From: an uncultured Bacilli bacterium
GTDB lineage: Bacteria > Bacillota_I > Bacilli_A > RF39 > UBA660
Length of the DNA: 12,593 nucleotides
Direction: 5' to 3'
Assembly: GCA_934095965.1 (NCBI GenBank)
Contig: CAKOKR010000031.1
Coordinates: 1-12,593, forward strand
Shown: in pieces, positions 1 to 6,949 of the stretch
Layout of the letters: every line of letters starts with the position of its first letter
How positions within the stretch are numbered: the stretch's first letter is position 1
Position numbers and translations under genes: made by a program
The notes under the pieces: generated by a model
What the model was told of the DNA's origin: nothing
The model's input: the letters and a program-made list of their open reading frames with translations, nothing else
Databases searched by the model: none

Positions 1-1478
1 CTCATTTTACTTAAATCAAATTCTTGACCAATACCAGTACCAAAAGCCGTAATAATTGTCTTAATTTCATCATTACCAAGTGCTCTATCAAGTCTAGCTT
101 TTTCAACATTCAAAACTTTACCCTTCAAAGGAAGTATAGCTTGAGTCATACTATTTCTACCCTTAATTGCAGACCCACCTGCACTATCCCCTTCGACTAA
201 GAATATTTCACATACACTTGGATCTTTTTCTTTACAATCAACAAGTTTTCCACCAAAATTAACTATATCTAAGTCACTCTTTCTTCTTGTTGCTTCTCTT
301 GCTCTTTTCGCAGCAATTCTACCACGTGACGCACTAATACACTTTTCAACAATAATTCTAGCTTCATTTGGATTTTCCATTAAAAATCTTTCAAATCCTT
401 GAGAAAATACATCACTTGCAATCTTTCTTACTTCACTATTACCTAACTTAGTCTTAGTTTGTCCTTCAAATTGAGGATCTGGATGCTTACATGAAATAAT
501 CATTGTTAACCCTTCTCTACAATCTTCCCCAATCAACGGATTATCATTATCTTTAAGTAACTTAGCACTCTTTGCATAATTGTTAATAACTTTAGTTAAA
601 GCAGCTTTAACCCCATCTTCATGAGTACCACCTTCATAAGTATTAATGTTATTTGTAAATGAATAAATACTTGGTGAATAAGTTTCATTATATTGACAAG
701 CTACTTCAAGTTCAATACCATTCTCAGATCCATCCATATAAATAATATCATCATGAATCGGAGTCTTACTCTTATTAAGCATTTCAACATATTCAATAAT
801 ACCCCCATTATAAAGGAAAGTATCATGCTTTTCAGGTTGAACTCTTAAATCATATAAATTAATTCTAAGTCCTTTATTTAAGAAAGCAATTTCTTGTAAT
901 CTTTTATACAATGTATCATAATTATACACTGTAGTTTCCGTAAATATTTCTTCATCTGGTTTAAATCTAATTGTACTACCAGTTCTCTCTGCATCACAAG
1001 TATCAACAAGTTTCAAAGCATCAACTGGATGTCCACCATTTTCAAATCTTTGATAATATACATTACCATCACGATAAATTCTAACTTCTAACCATTTAGA
1101 CAAAGCATTAACAACACTAGCACCTACACCATGAAGACCACCAGATACTTTATATCCTTCTCCACCAAATTTACCACCAGCATGTAATACCGTAAATATT
1201 GTTTCAACTGTTGATAACCCAGTCTTAGAGTTTATACCAGTTGGAATACCTCTACCATCATCTCTAACTTCAATGATATCCCCTTTATCAATTATAACCT
1301 CAATATCATCACAAAATCCTGCTAATGCTTCATCTACTGCATTATCAACAATTTCCCAAACTAAGTGATGAAGACCTCTCTCACCAGTTGAACCAATATA
1401 CATCCCAGGTCTTTTACGAACTGCTTCAAGCCCTTCCAAAACCTGTATATCATTATCAGTATAATGTGTTTCTTTCAT
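1..1478 (-). CDS. gyrB: DNA gyrase subunit B, C-terminus cut by window edge
   Basis: ATPase subunit of DNA gyrase, which with GyrA introduces negative supercoils into DNA using ATP. Translating the minus strand from ATG at 1478 gives 492 complete residues of a normally ~640-residue protein; the remaining ~150 residues lie beyond position 1. Visible are the GHKL ATPase motifs (EIVDNAVDEA from residue 42, DDGRGIP 73-79, GGLHGVG 113-119), the transducer region with QTKTKLGNSEV, and the TOPRIM motif EGDSAGGSA at 429-437 with its catalytic Glu. QTKTKLGNSEV and the ending ITAFGTGIGQEFDLSKM read as GyrB; ParE is the close alternative but the position behind recF favours GyrB. The start has a strong GAGGAGG Shine-Dalgarno lying in the last codons of recF, with only 3 bases between recF stop and gyrB start, so the two genes are probably translationally coupled. 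gyrA would be expected just beyond the left edge. Confidence 0.97.
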   Translation of the reverse strand, partial: MKETHYTDNDIQVLEGLEAVRKRPGMYIGSTGERGLHHLVWEIVDNAVDEALAGFCDDIEVIIDKGDIIEVRDDGRGIPTGINSKTGLSTVETIFTVLHAGGKFGGEGYKVSGGLHGVGASVVNALSKWLEVRIYRDGNVYYQRFENGGHPVDALKLVDTCDAERTGSTIRFKPDEEIFTETTVYNYDTLYKRLQEIAFLNKGLRINLYDLRVQPEKHDTFLYNGGIIEYVEMLNKSKTPIHDDIIYMDGSENGIELEVACQYNETYSPSIYSFTNNINTYEGGTHEDGVKAALTKVINNYAKSAKLLKDNDNPLIGEDCREGLTMIISCKHPDPQFEGQTKTKLGNSEVRKIASDVFSQGFERFLMENPNEARIIVEKCISASRGRIAAKRAREATRRKSDLDIVNFGGKLVDCKEKDPSVCEIFLVEGDSAGGSAIKGRNSMTQAILPLKGKVLNVEKARLDRALGNDEIKTIITAFGTGIGQEFDLSKM

Positions 1479-1481
1479 TTT

Positions 1482-2573
1482 TTACTCCTCCTCTAATATA
1501 CCATCATATACTTTAATCTTTTTAGCATCTTTAATTATCTTTTTACTAACATTTTTTAAATCCGTCGTCGTTATAAATGTCTGAACATTTCTATCTAACA
1601 TACTTAGTAAATTACTTATTTTAACTTTATCTAATTCACTAAATAAATCATCTAAAATAAGTATCGGATAATACCCTTTAATATCTTTAATAACACTTAT
1701 TTCTGCTAACTTAAATGATATTATAGCATTCTTCCTTTGTCCTTCACTTCCCCATTCTTTCAAATTATTATTATCTAGCAAAAATACTAAATCATCGTGA
1801 TGAACACCTTCTAATGTTTTACCAATACTTAATTCTTTTTGATAATTATCTTTATATCTTTTAAATAACTCATCTTGACTCTTATTCTTATAAACAGAAC
1901 TATATCTAACCTTTAATGTTCCACAACCCGCAATAGATTCATAATTACTAGTAATATACTTATTAATGTTATCAACAAAATTACTTCTATATTTAGATAT
2001 AACACTTCCATATTCAATCAATTTCCTAGTTAATATATCTAAATATTCACTTGTGTAACTTCCATTAACATACATTCCTCTTAGATAAAAATTTCTCTGT
2101 TTTAAAATACGTTGATAATTTGTTAATATAACTAAATACTCTTTATAAATTTGACTTATTTCAATATTTAGTAATTTTCTTCTCTCACTCGGTGCATCAC
2201 TTATTAACATTGTATTTGATGGTTCAAACAAAACTATATTAATTCTAGAAATATAATCACTTATTTTATCTTTCTTCTCTTCATTAATACTAACAACTTT
2301 ACCATCCAAAGTTATTTCAACGCCATAAAGATTACTATCATTATTTTTTAAAACATTTCCATTTACTTTAGCTTTAATTTTCCCCTTTTTAATTAAAACT
2401 TTGTCATTACTAATTCTAAACGACTTAGATAGAGCAAGCAAATATATAGCTTCAATCAAATTGGTCTTCCCACTTCCATTTAAACCATATATTATATTAA
2501 GAGCATCTGAAAAAGTAACATTTAAATTATCATAATTTCTAAAATTAGTAAGACAAATATTCTCAATTTTCAT
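1482..2573 (-). CDS. recF: DNA replication and repair protein RecF
   Basis: SMC-like ABC ATPase that with RecO and RecR loads RecA at single-strand gaps and stalled forks. I place the start at ATG 2573 (363 residues, MKIENICLTNFRNYDN, the usual RecF opening), preceded by an AAAGGGGG Shine-Dalgarno; an upstream in-frame start at 2609 would add 12 residues not seen in the family. Motifs: Walker A GLNGSGKT at residues 30-37, ABC signature region SEGQRKN at 276-282, Walker B/D-loop LDDLFSELD at 307-315. The length is normal for RecF. It is followed after 3 bases by gyrB. A TATAAT with an extended TG element lies about 65 bp upstream of the start, so recF-gyrB can be transcribed as their own unit and need not rely on read-through from comK. 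Confidence 0.97.
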   Translation of the reverse strand: MKIENICLTNFRNYDNLNVTFSDALNIIYGLNGSGKTNLIEAIYLLALSKSFRISNDKVLIKKGKIKAKVNGNVLKNNDSNLYGVEITLDGKVVSINEEKKDKISDYISRINIVLFEPSNTMLISDAPSERRKLLNIEISQIYKEYLVILTNYQRILKQRNFYLRGMYVNGSYTSEYLDILTRKLIEYGSVISKYRSNFVDNINKYITSNYESIAGCGTLKVRYSSVYKNKSQDELFKRYKDNYQKELSIGKTLEGVHHDDLVFLLDNNNLKEWGSEGQRKNAIISFKLAEISVIKDIKGYYPILILDDLFSELDKVKISNLLSMLDRNVQTFITTTDLKNVSKKIIKDAKKIKVYDGILEEE

Positions 2574-2638
2574 AAATACCCCCTTTTTTGCCCTACAATT
2601 AAAATACAAGGCACAATGGTATACCTATACACACAATA

Positions 2639-2644
2639 ATTATA
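2639..2644 (-). promoter_or_regulatory. Candidate recF-gyrB promoter, extended -10 (TGGTATAAT)
   Basis: On the minus strand the gap between the ComK-like gene and recF contains TTTTGTGGTATAAT, a perfect -10 with the TGn extension. No good -35 is found 17 bp upstream (TTTTAA). The start of transcription would fall near 2632, giving a leader of about 58 nt that includes the 8-bp palindrome GGTATACC (2618-2625). The same 14-base word with one change precedes the ComK-like gene. Confidence 0.55.
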
Positions 2645-2687
2645 CCACAAAATAGACCTATTTAAAAGAAAAAACTAACTAAAATCA

Positions 2688-3107
2688 TTATTTTCTTTCT
2701 AAATATTCTAGCCACAATCTACTACACTTAAGCATTTGATTATTTACCACTCTATATGAAACAAAAATACTTCTTTTATAACCATTTTTAAATGTAATTA
2801 TTGTATGATTTTCCTTTTTTTCAAATGATTCTATCATATTAAAATTAATCCAAAAATATTTATTAACAGGAAAAAATATTAATCTATTACTTTCACTAAT
2901 AATAATAGGTAACTTATATCTACATTTTAACAAATCTTTACTACCCTTTAATCTACCATTTAAAGAACTTCCATAAAATATACAACTATTATTCAAAATA
3001 GATCTAATAAAATTTCCATTAATAATTATTTTACCATCAGTATTTATCATTACAGTATTAAAATTATCATAATAAATAATCAATGTTTTACCACTAATTC
3101 TATCCAT
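2688..3107 (-). CDS. ComK-family competence transcription factor homologue
   Basis: 139-residue protein that I recognise as ComK-like from ordered local similarity to Bacillus subtilis ComK. SCIFYGSSLNGRLKGS (41-56) matches SCRFFGSSYAGRKAGT; KLPIIISESNRLIFFP (65-80) matches KPPIMVDPSNQIFLFP; then a conserved Trp at 86, ITFKNG (104-109) against VTFSNG, and SYRVVNNQ (117-124) against SYNSFENQ. ComK is the DNA-binding master activator of natural competence genes, binding AT-rich K-boxes as a dimer of dimers. This protein is shorter than the ~190-residue Bacillus ComK: about 20 N-terminal residues and the ~35-residue C-terminal tail are missing. The start at 3107 is supported by an AGGAGG Shine-Dalgarno at 3112-3117. 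It lies between dnaN and recF, where Bacillus has yaaA, behind the dnaN terminator and with its own promoter-like sequence. Family assignment is by eye; a role in competence is inferred. Confidence 0.8.
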   Translation of the reverse strand: MDRISGKTLIIYYDNFNTVMINTDGKIIINGNFIRSILNNSCIFYGSSLNGRLKGSKDLLKCRYKLPIIISESNRLIFFPVNKYFWINFNMIESFEKKENHTIITFKNGYKRSIFVSYRVVNNQMLKCSRLWLEYLERK

Positions 3108-3127
3108 AATACCTCCTGTAGCTACCT

Positions 3128-3133
3128 ATAATA
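3128..3133 (-). promoter_or_regulatory. Candidate promoter of the ComK-like gene, extended -10 (TGGTATTAT)
   Basis: On the minus strand TTTTGTGGTATTAT lies between the dnaN terminator and the start of the ComK-like gene. The -10 matches 5 of 6 positions and carries the TGn extension; no convincing -35 is present. The inferred transcript start near 3121 leaves a leader of roughly 14 nt containing the AGGAGG Shine-Dalgarno. Confidence 0.5.
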
Positions 3134-3159
3134 CCACAAAAAAAGTGAAAAATTTGTCG

Positions 3160-3188
3160 AAAAAAAGGAGCAAATCGAAATTTGTTCC
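3160..3188 (-). terminator. Rho-independent terminator immediately after dnaN
   Basis: On the minus strand the nine bases GGAACAAAT directly after the dnaN stop codon pair with ATTTGCTCC across a TTCG tetraloop, with one A/C mismatch in nine pairs, followed by seven Ts. Arms in plus coordinates are 3167-3175 and 3180-3188. The UUCG loop and T-tract make this a strong intrinsic terminator that separates dnaA-dnaN from the ComK-like gene. Confidence 0.85.
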
Positions 3189-4307
3189 TTAATATGTCTT
3201 AATTGGTAAAATTAATTCAGTTAATGACTCATCAGTAACAGGTTTAATAAGTATTGGTTTATCATCGGTATTAAGAAGTAACAATATATTTTCTTCCTTT
3301 ATAACCTTTAATGCATCCATCATAAACTTACTAGAAAATGATACTTCAATCTTTTCTTTATTATTACAATCAATATGTAATTTTTCTTCTGCATTTCCTA
3401 GCTCATTGCTAGTAGACGTAATAACCATTTCTTTATCTTGTATATGCATCTTTATAATATTCTTTTCTTTATTTTGAGCAAGTAAAGCAGCTCTATCTAC
3501 AGCATCATAAAACTCTTTCATATTAAGATTAATCATATATGCAAAATCGTTTGGTATAAAATGACTAGTTTCTGGATATGTACCACTTAATAAATTACTT
3601 TGAACATATATATTTTTATAAACAAATAATATTTTGTTAGTAAATACATAGATTTCTACATTAACATCATCTGCAATAATCTTTTCAAGTTCAGTAATAC
3701 TTCTTCCTGGAATAACAATATTAACTTGTTTATTAACTGGTGTTGCCAACTTAATATTTTTCTTTGATAATCTATAAGAATCTGTACAAATACATTCCAA
3801 GATATCTCCATTAATTTTTAAATTAATACCAGTTAAAAGTGGTCTTACTTCTTGTGTTGATAACGCATATGAAGTTTGACTAATAATATCTCTTAAAGTA
3901 GAACTTTCAATATTGATAACATCCCCACTTTTTTCTAAAGAAATATTTGGATAATCATTCGGATTATAACAATTTAATCTATATTGATTATTCGGAGTAC
4001 TAATCTTTATTTTAAGATTATCTTCAACTTCAAAATCAATTAAATCACTTGGCATCTTTCTAATCATATCAACAAAGTACTTACTTTGAATAATAATTTT
4101 ACCACTACCTTCTAAATACTTAATATCAGTACTAGGTATAATAACCTTAATAGTTAATTCAGAATCACTTGCAAGAAGTTCAATTCCACCTTCACTAACA
4201 TCAAACACAATACCATTTAATACTGGAATTGTTGTCCTTTGACTTAAAGCTTTAGTAACATTATTTAAAGCTTCTAAAATAACATTTTTTTCAATTGTCC
4301 ATTTCAT
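3189..4307 (-). CDS. dnaN: DNA polymerase III beta subunit (sliding clamp)
   Basis: Ring-shaped processivity clamp that tethers the replicative polymerase and many repair proteins to DNA. The 372-residue product has the family's usual length, opens MKWTIEKNVILEALNNVTKA and ends in the typical ILPIKTY tail; TIPVLNGI (26-33) and the RPLLTGINL segment in the middle domain are further clamp hallmarks, consistent with three repeated clamp domains. ATG at 4307 has an AGAAGGATG Shine-Dalgarno 6-8 bases upstream. It follows dnaA after a 131-bp origin segment, so its transcripts probably begin upstream of dnaA or in that spacer, and end at the strong hairpin abutting its stop codon. Nothing unusual in the protein. 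Confidence 0.97.
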   Translation of the reverse strand: MKWTIEKNVILEALNNVTKALSQRTTIPVLNGIVFDVSEGGIELLASDSELTIKVIIPSTDIKYLEGSGKIIIQSKYFVDMIRKMPSDLIDFEVEDNLKIKISTPNNQYRLNCYNPNDYPNISLEKSGDVINIESSTLRDIISQTSYALSTQEVRPLLTGINLKINGDILECICTDSYRLSKKNIKLATPVNKQVNIVIPGRSITELEKIIADDVNVEIYVFTNKILFVYKNIYVQSNLLSGTYPETSHFIPNDFAYMINLNMKEFYDAVDRAALLAQNKEKNIIKMHIQDKEMVITSTSNELGNAEEKLHIDCNNKEKIEVSFSSKFMMDALKVIKEENILLLLNTDDKPILIKPVTDESLTELILPIKTY

Positions 4308-4438
4308 AATTTTTCATCCTTCTTTCTTTTTATTATTTATTATTATTTTTATTATAGCGTTGATAATGTGGATAACTCACACAAATCAGTATAAAACCAA
4401 GAAAAAACTGTTAACATTATCCCCAAGTTATCAACATT
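4308..4438. other. oriC right-hand analogue of Bacillus incC: dnaA-dnaN spacer with DnaA boxes and AT-rich tract
   Basis: Four DnaA boxes are visible: TTATCCACA at 4367-4375 (minus, perfect); TTATCAACG at 4358-4366 (minus), abutting the first with no spacer; TTATCCCCA at 4417-4425 (plus, one change); and TTATCAACA at 4428-4436 (plus). Beyond the two abutting boxes, towards dnaN, is a strongly AT-rich tract at about 4325-4356 with a three-base TTA/ATT periodicity. In Bacillus subtilis the DNA unwinding element and its DnaA-trio repeats lie in this same place. Here the tract has the right position and period, but only the TAG next to the boxes matches the trio consensus, so its identity as the unwinding element is an inference. 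Confidence 0.75.
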
Positions 4439-5782
4439 TTATTGTAATTTCATTTTGATATCTTTGATAACATTGTTTAAATTAGGATTTTTTTCTAACT
4501 CTTCTTTTATCTTATCACACGCTGTACTAACCGTGGAATGATCTCTTCCACCAAATTCTAAACCAATCTTCATTAAGTTCTCATCAGTTTCTACCCTGCA
4601 TAAGTACATAGCAATATGTCTTGGCTTAACAACTGTATTAGTTCGCCTCTTACTTTTTAAATCATCTACCGATATTTTAAAGTATTCTGCGACTGCACTT
4701 TGAATTGAGCTAATAGAATTGTTGATAAATATGTTGGTATTAACATAATCATTCAATGCTTCATTTGCAAAATCCAAAGTAATTTTATCAGGAACCATCA
4801 TTGCTGTGTAAGCTAGCAACCTGTTTATAGTTCCTTCAATGTGTCTAACATCATTAACACATGAATTAGCAATATATTCTATAACATCATCATTTAATTT
4901 ATTCTCTATACTTGTATTTTTAACCTTTGATCTAATTATTTCACATCTAAGATTAAAATCTGGAGGATAAATATCAACAGGAAGTCCCCACATAAACCTG
5001 CTTCGAAGACGTTCCTCTATCTTTTTTAAGTCATCTGGACTCTTATCACTACTAATAATTATCTGCTTATTTGCTTGATGAAGTGCATTAAATGTATGGA
5101 AGAATTCTTGTTGAGTTTTCTCAGCCTCTACTAAAAATTGAATATCATCAATTATCAACACATCAACATTTCTATACTTATTTTTAAAATCATTAGCATA
5201 CCCTATTTTATTATTACTATTAGCAATACCAGTAAATTCATCCCTAAATTCATTACTTGTTGTGTATAAAACTTTTAAATTTGAATGATCCTTAATATAA
5301 TTACCTATTGCTTGCATTAAATGTGTCTTACCTATTCCACTTCTTCCATATATAAATAAAGGATTATGAATAGTTCCGGGTGCCTCAGCAACAGCCCTAG
5401 CAGCTACAAAAGCAAGTCTATTTGAATTACCAACAACATAATTATCAAAGGTAAACTTAGGATTTAAGTTAGTATTCCACTCAATTTCCTTTTCTTCAAC
5501 TTGTTCTTCCACAACAGGTTCCACAAATGTTTCAACTTCATCTTCAGTAATATACTTAAATGTATAGTTGATTCCTGTCATTGCAAAGAATGAAGCATCA
5601 ATAATATCAGCATAGGTATCAGAAAGCATTTGTTTATGTATCTCCATTGGAACCTTGATAGTAACAACGTTATTAACAATTGACAAGAGCTCTAGTTTCG
5701 AAAACCATATTGTATATGCATTCTGACTAACTTGAGTTTGTATATCATTCAAAAATTTGGTAAATAATTCATCAGTTTTCAA
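4439..5782 (-). CDS. dnaA: Chromosomal replication initiator protein DnaA
   Basis: AAA+ initiator that binds DnaA boxes, melts oriC and recruits the helicase. Numbering from the TTG start chosen here (447 residues): domain I 1-75; an acidic linker rich in Glu and Val to about 105; Walker A GRSGIGKT at 146-153; Walker B LIIDDIQF; arginine-finger region RLRSRF; the domain III/IV stretch CVNDVRHIEGTINRLLAY; and the DNA-binding domain IV ending with GRDHSTVSTACDKI. An in-frame GTG at 5800 would give 453 residues, but it has no Shine-Dalgarno, whereas TTG at 5782 follows GGGGTGAGG at proper spacing and gives MKTDELFTKFLNDIQ, in register with other DnaA N-termini. Boxes on both sides of the gene suggest the usual autoregulation. 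Confidence 0.96.
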   Translation of the reverse strand: MKTDELFTKFLNDIQTQVSQNAYTIWFSKLELLSIVNNVVTIKVPMEIHKQMLSDTYADIIDASFFAMTGINYTFKYITEDEVETFVEPVVEEQVEEKEIEWNTNLNPKFTFDNYVVGNSNRLAFVAARAVAEAPGTIHNPLFIYGRSGIGKTHLMQAIGNYIKDHSNLKVLYTTSNEFRDEFTGIANSNNKIGYANDFKNKYRNVDVLIIDDIQFLVEAEKTQQEFFHTFNALHQANKQIIISSDKSPDDLKKIEERLRSRFMWGLPVDIYPPDFNLRCEIIRSKVKNTSIENKLNDDVIEYIANSCVNDVRHIEGTINRLLAYTAMMVPDKITLDFANEALNDYVNTNIFINNSISSIQSAVAEYFKISVDDLKSKRRTNTVVKPRHIAMYLCRVETDENLMKIGLEFGGRDHSTVSTACDKIKEELEKNPNLNNVIKDIKMKLQ

Positions 5783-5785
5783 AAC

Positions 5786-5795
5786 CTCACCCCGC
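5786..5795 (-). promoter_or_regulatory. Shine-Dalgarno deciding the dnaA TTG start
   Basis: The minus strand reads CGGGGTGAGG just ahead of TTG 5782. GGGGTGA pairs with the 3' end of 16S rRNA at a spacing suited to the TTG and lies inside the frame opened by the upstream GTG (5800). No comparable sequence precedes that GTG. Confidence 0.65.
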
Positions 5796-5816
5796 TTCAC
5801 TTAAATCTGTATCTAA

Positions 5817-5822
5817 ATTTTA
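5817..5822 (-). promoter_or_regulatory. Tentative dnaA -10 element (TAAAAT)
   Basis: TAAAAT on the minus strand would start transcripts near 5810, leaving a ~28-nt leader with the Shine-Dalgarno of the TTG start. The -35 position (TTTTAT) is poor. A second option further upstream pairs a TTGATA at a DnaA box (5943-5951) with TATTTC 17 bp on. I cannot choose between them. Confidence 0.3.
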
Positions 5823-5880
5823 CCCCATTTTTGATAAAAATAAAAGAGTAAATTAACATATTTTGATAATTTTTTTAAAT

Positions 5881-5897
5881 TAACATTTTATCCACAA
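5881..5897 (+). repeat. 17-bp origin direct repeat, copy 1 (TAACATTTTATCCACAA)
   Basis: Identical to the copy at 5985-6001, start-to-start distance 104 bp. Each copy carries one perfect DnaA box plus the upstream TAACATT. A related TAACATTATCC occurs in the dnaA-dnaN spacer at 4412-4422, so the flanking bases, not only the box, are kept. Confidence 0.8.
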
Positions 5898-5984
5898 AGT
5901 TATCCACATAAAAATTCCCAGAAATATGCCTATTTGCAAGAGTTATCAACAAAACTAACAATTTTTTATAAACACACCACTTAC

Positions 5985-6022
5985 TAACATTTTATCCACA
6001 ATGTCACTTTTGATAAAATGTT
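5985..6022. repeat. 17-bp origin direct repeat copy 2, joined with an 11-bp inverted repeat
   Basis: Copy 2 of TAACATTTTATCCACAA is at 5985-6001. Its AACATTTTATC (5986-5996) is repeated perfectly in inverted orientation as GATAAAATGTT at 6012-6022, 15 bases apart, so this word appears three times in the cluster. The inverted repeat could extrude as a hairpin or space DnaA protomers on opposite strands. Confidence 0.75.
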
Positions 6023-6098
6023 GTTAATTCTGTGGATAATTTTTTTAAGTTATCAACAAATTATCCACAATCCACAAAAAGGGCTAGTTATCAACAAA

Positions 6099-6113
6099 AA
6101 AGTATGTTATAAT
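6099..6113 (+). promoter_or_regulatory. Extended -10 promoter of the phosphoesterase, next to a DnaA box
   Basis: TATGTTATAAT gives a perfect TATAAT (6108-6113) with a TGn extension (6105-6107). The -35 position 17 bp upstream (6085-6090, TAGTTA) is weak and overlaps the DnaA box at 6088-6096. Transcripts would start near 6120, only about 8 nt before the ATG at 6128. Confidence 0.6.
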
Positions 6114-6127
6114 GATTAAGATGTAAG

Positions 6128-6949
6128 ATGGAAAAAGTTGCAATATTAAATGATATCCACGGAAACTATTACTTATTAACAAAAGTATTAGATTATTGTA
6201 AAGATATGAATATATCTAAATTTTTAGTATGCGGAGATTTTTTAACTGATGGACCAGATGATAATAAAATAATAGATACTTTACGGAGCCTAAATGCTGA
6301 AGTGATCCTTGGAAATCGCGAAGAATCAGTATTAAATATAACTCCAAGTATGTCCAGTGAAAATGAAAAATACTACCCATTATATTATACAAAAAAAAAT
6401 TTGACTGAAGAAAATTTAGAATATTTAAAAAAGTTACCAACATCAAAAATGGTAACAATTAATAATAAAAAAATACTTTTATCTCATGGAAGTCCATACA
6501 ATACAAAAGATATAATAAATCAAACATCAATATCAACATTTAATAAGCTACTTAATGATTATGATGCAGATATATTCTTATTTGCACATACACATAAATA
6601 CTTTTATAAAGAATGTAAAAATCATTTATTTATTAACACCGGTGCCATTAACACATTCCTTGGTAAACCATCTACTTCAACTTTTGGTATTTTATCAATA
6701 AATGAAGATATAACAATTTATGAACAAATTGAATTATCATTTATCTTTGATGAAGTTAAAAACTATTATCAATCTAGTAAATACTATGAAGAATGTCCAG
6801 AATGGTCTAACATTATATTATATATATTAAAAACAGGCATCGATTATAATAAAAAATTTACTAAAAGCTATGACTTAAATAAAAGCATGAAATCAAATTA
6901 CTACAAATTTACTTTTATATATAACTTACCTAAAATATATGCAAATTAA
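6128..6949 (+). CDS. YfcE/MJ0936-type metallophosphoesterase
   Basis: Calcineurin-like metallophosphoesterase of the small Metallophos_2 group, expected to hydrolyse phosphodiesters or phosphomonoesters with a two-metal centre; the substrate is unknown. Metal-ligand motifs are complete and in order: D9-x-H11 (NDIHGN), GD37 (CGDFLTDGP), GN63 (LGNRE), H120 (SHGSP) and H154-x-H156 (AHTHKY). The protein is 273 residues; the core ends near 185 and the last ~85 residues, rich in Tyr and Lys, are an extra tail I do not recognise. The ATG opens directly into the first motif, so the start is firm, but there is no recognisable Shine-Dalgarno and the inferred leader is about 8 nt. The gene lies next to oriC, divergent from dnaA, and ends in a hairpin shared with the convergent repeat protein. 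Confidence 0.9.
   Translation: MEKVAILNDIHGNYYLLTKVLDYCKDMNISKFLVCGDFLTDGPDDNKIIDTLRSLNAEVILGNREESVLNITPSMSSENEKYYPLYYTKKNLTEENLEYLKKLPTSKMVTINNKKILLSHGSPYNTKDIINQTSISTFNKLLNDYDADIFLFAHTHKYFYKECKNHLFINTGAINTFLGKPSTSTFGILSINEDITIYEQIELSFIFDEVKNYYQSSKYYEECPEWSNIILYILKTGIDYNKKFTKSYDLNKSMKSNYYKFTFIYNLPKIYAN

Larger units (their letters stand above)
5783..6127. other. oriC main DnaA-box cluster upstream of dnaA
   Basis: This gene-free stretch holds eight good DnaA boxes. TTATCCACA occurs at 5888-5896 (+), 5900-5908 (+), 5992-6000 (+), 6031-6039 (-) and 6061-6069 (+). TTATCAACA occurs at 5943-5951 (+), 6050-6058 (+) and 6088-6096 (+). Weaker TTTTGATAA words, reading TTATCAAAA on the minus strand, lie at 5829-5837, 5861-5869 and 6008-6016, and a half-site CAATCCACA at 6068-6076. 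Several boxes come in close pairs with 2-3 bp between them. The rest is A/T-rich sequence carrying the dnaA promoter region on one strand and the phosphoesterase promoter on the other. Confidence 0.9.

Noticed and set aside
2583..2616. Hairpin TGCCT...GGGCA ahead of the recF Shine-Dalgarno, considered as a terminator or riboswitch
   Set aside because: On the transcribed strand it is followed by A residues, not Ts, the stem relies on G-T pairs, and the leader is too short for a known riboswitch.
6216..6458. 80-residue minus-strand frame inside the phosphoesterase
   Set aside because: The plus-strand gene has complete catalytic motifs; this frame is hydrophobic only as a consequence of AT-rich antisense codons.
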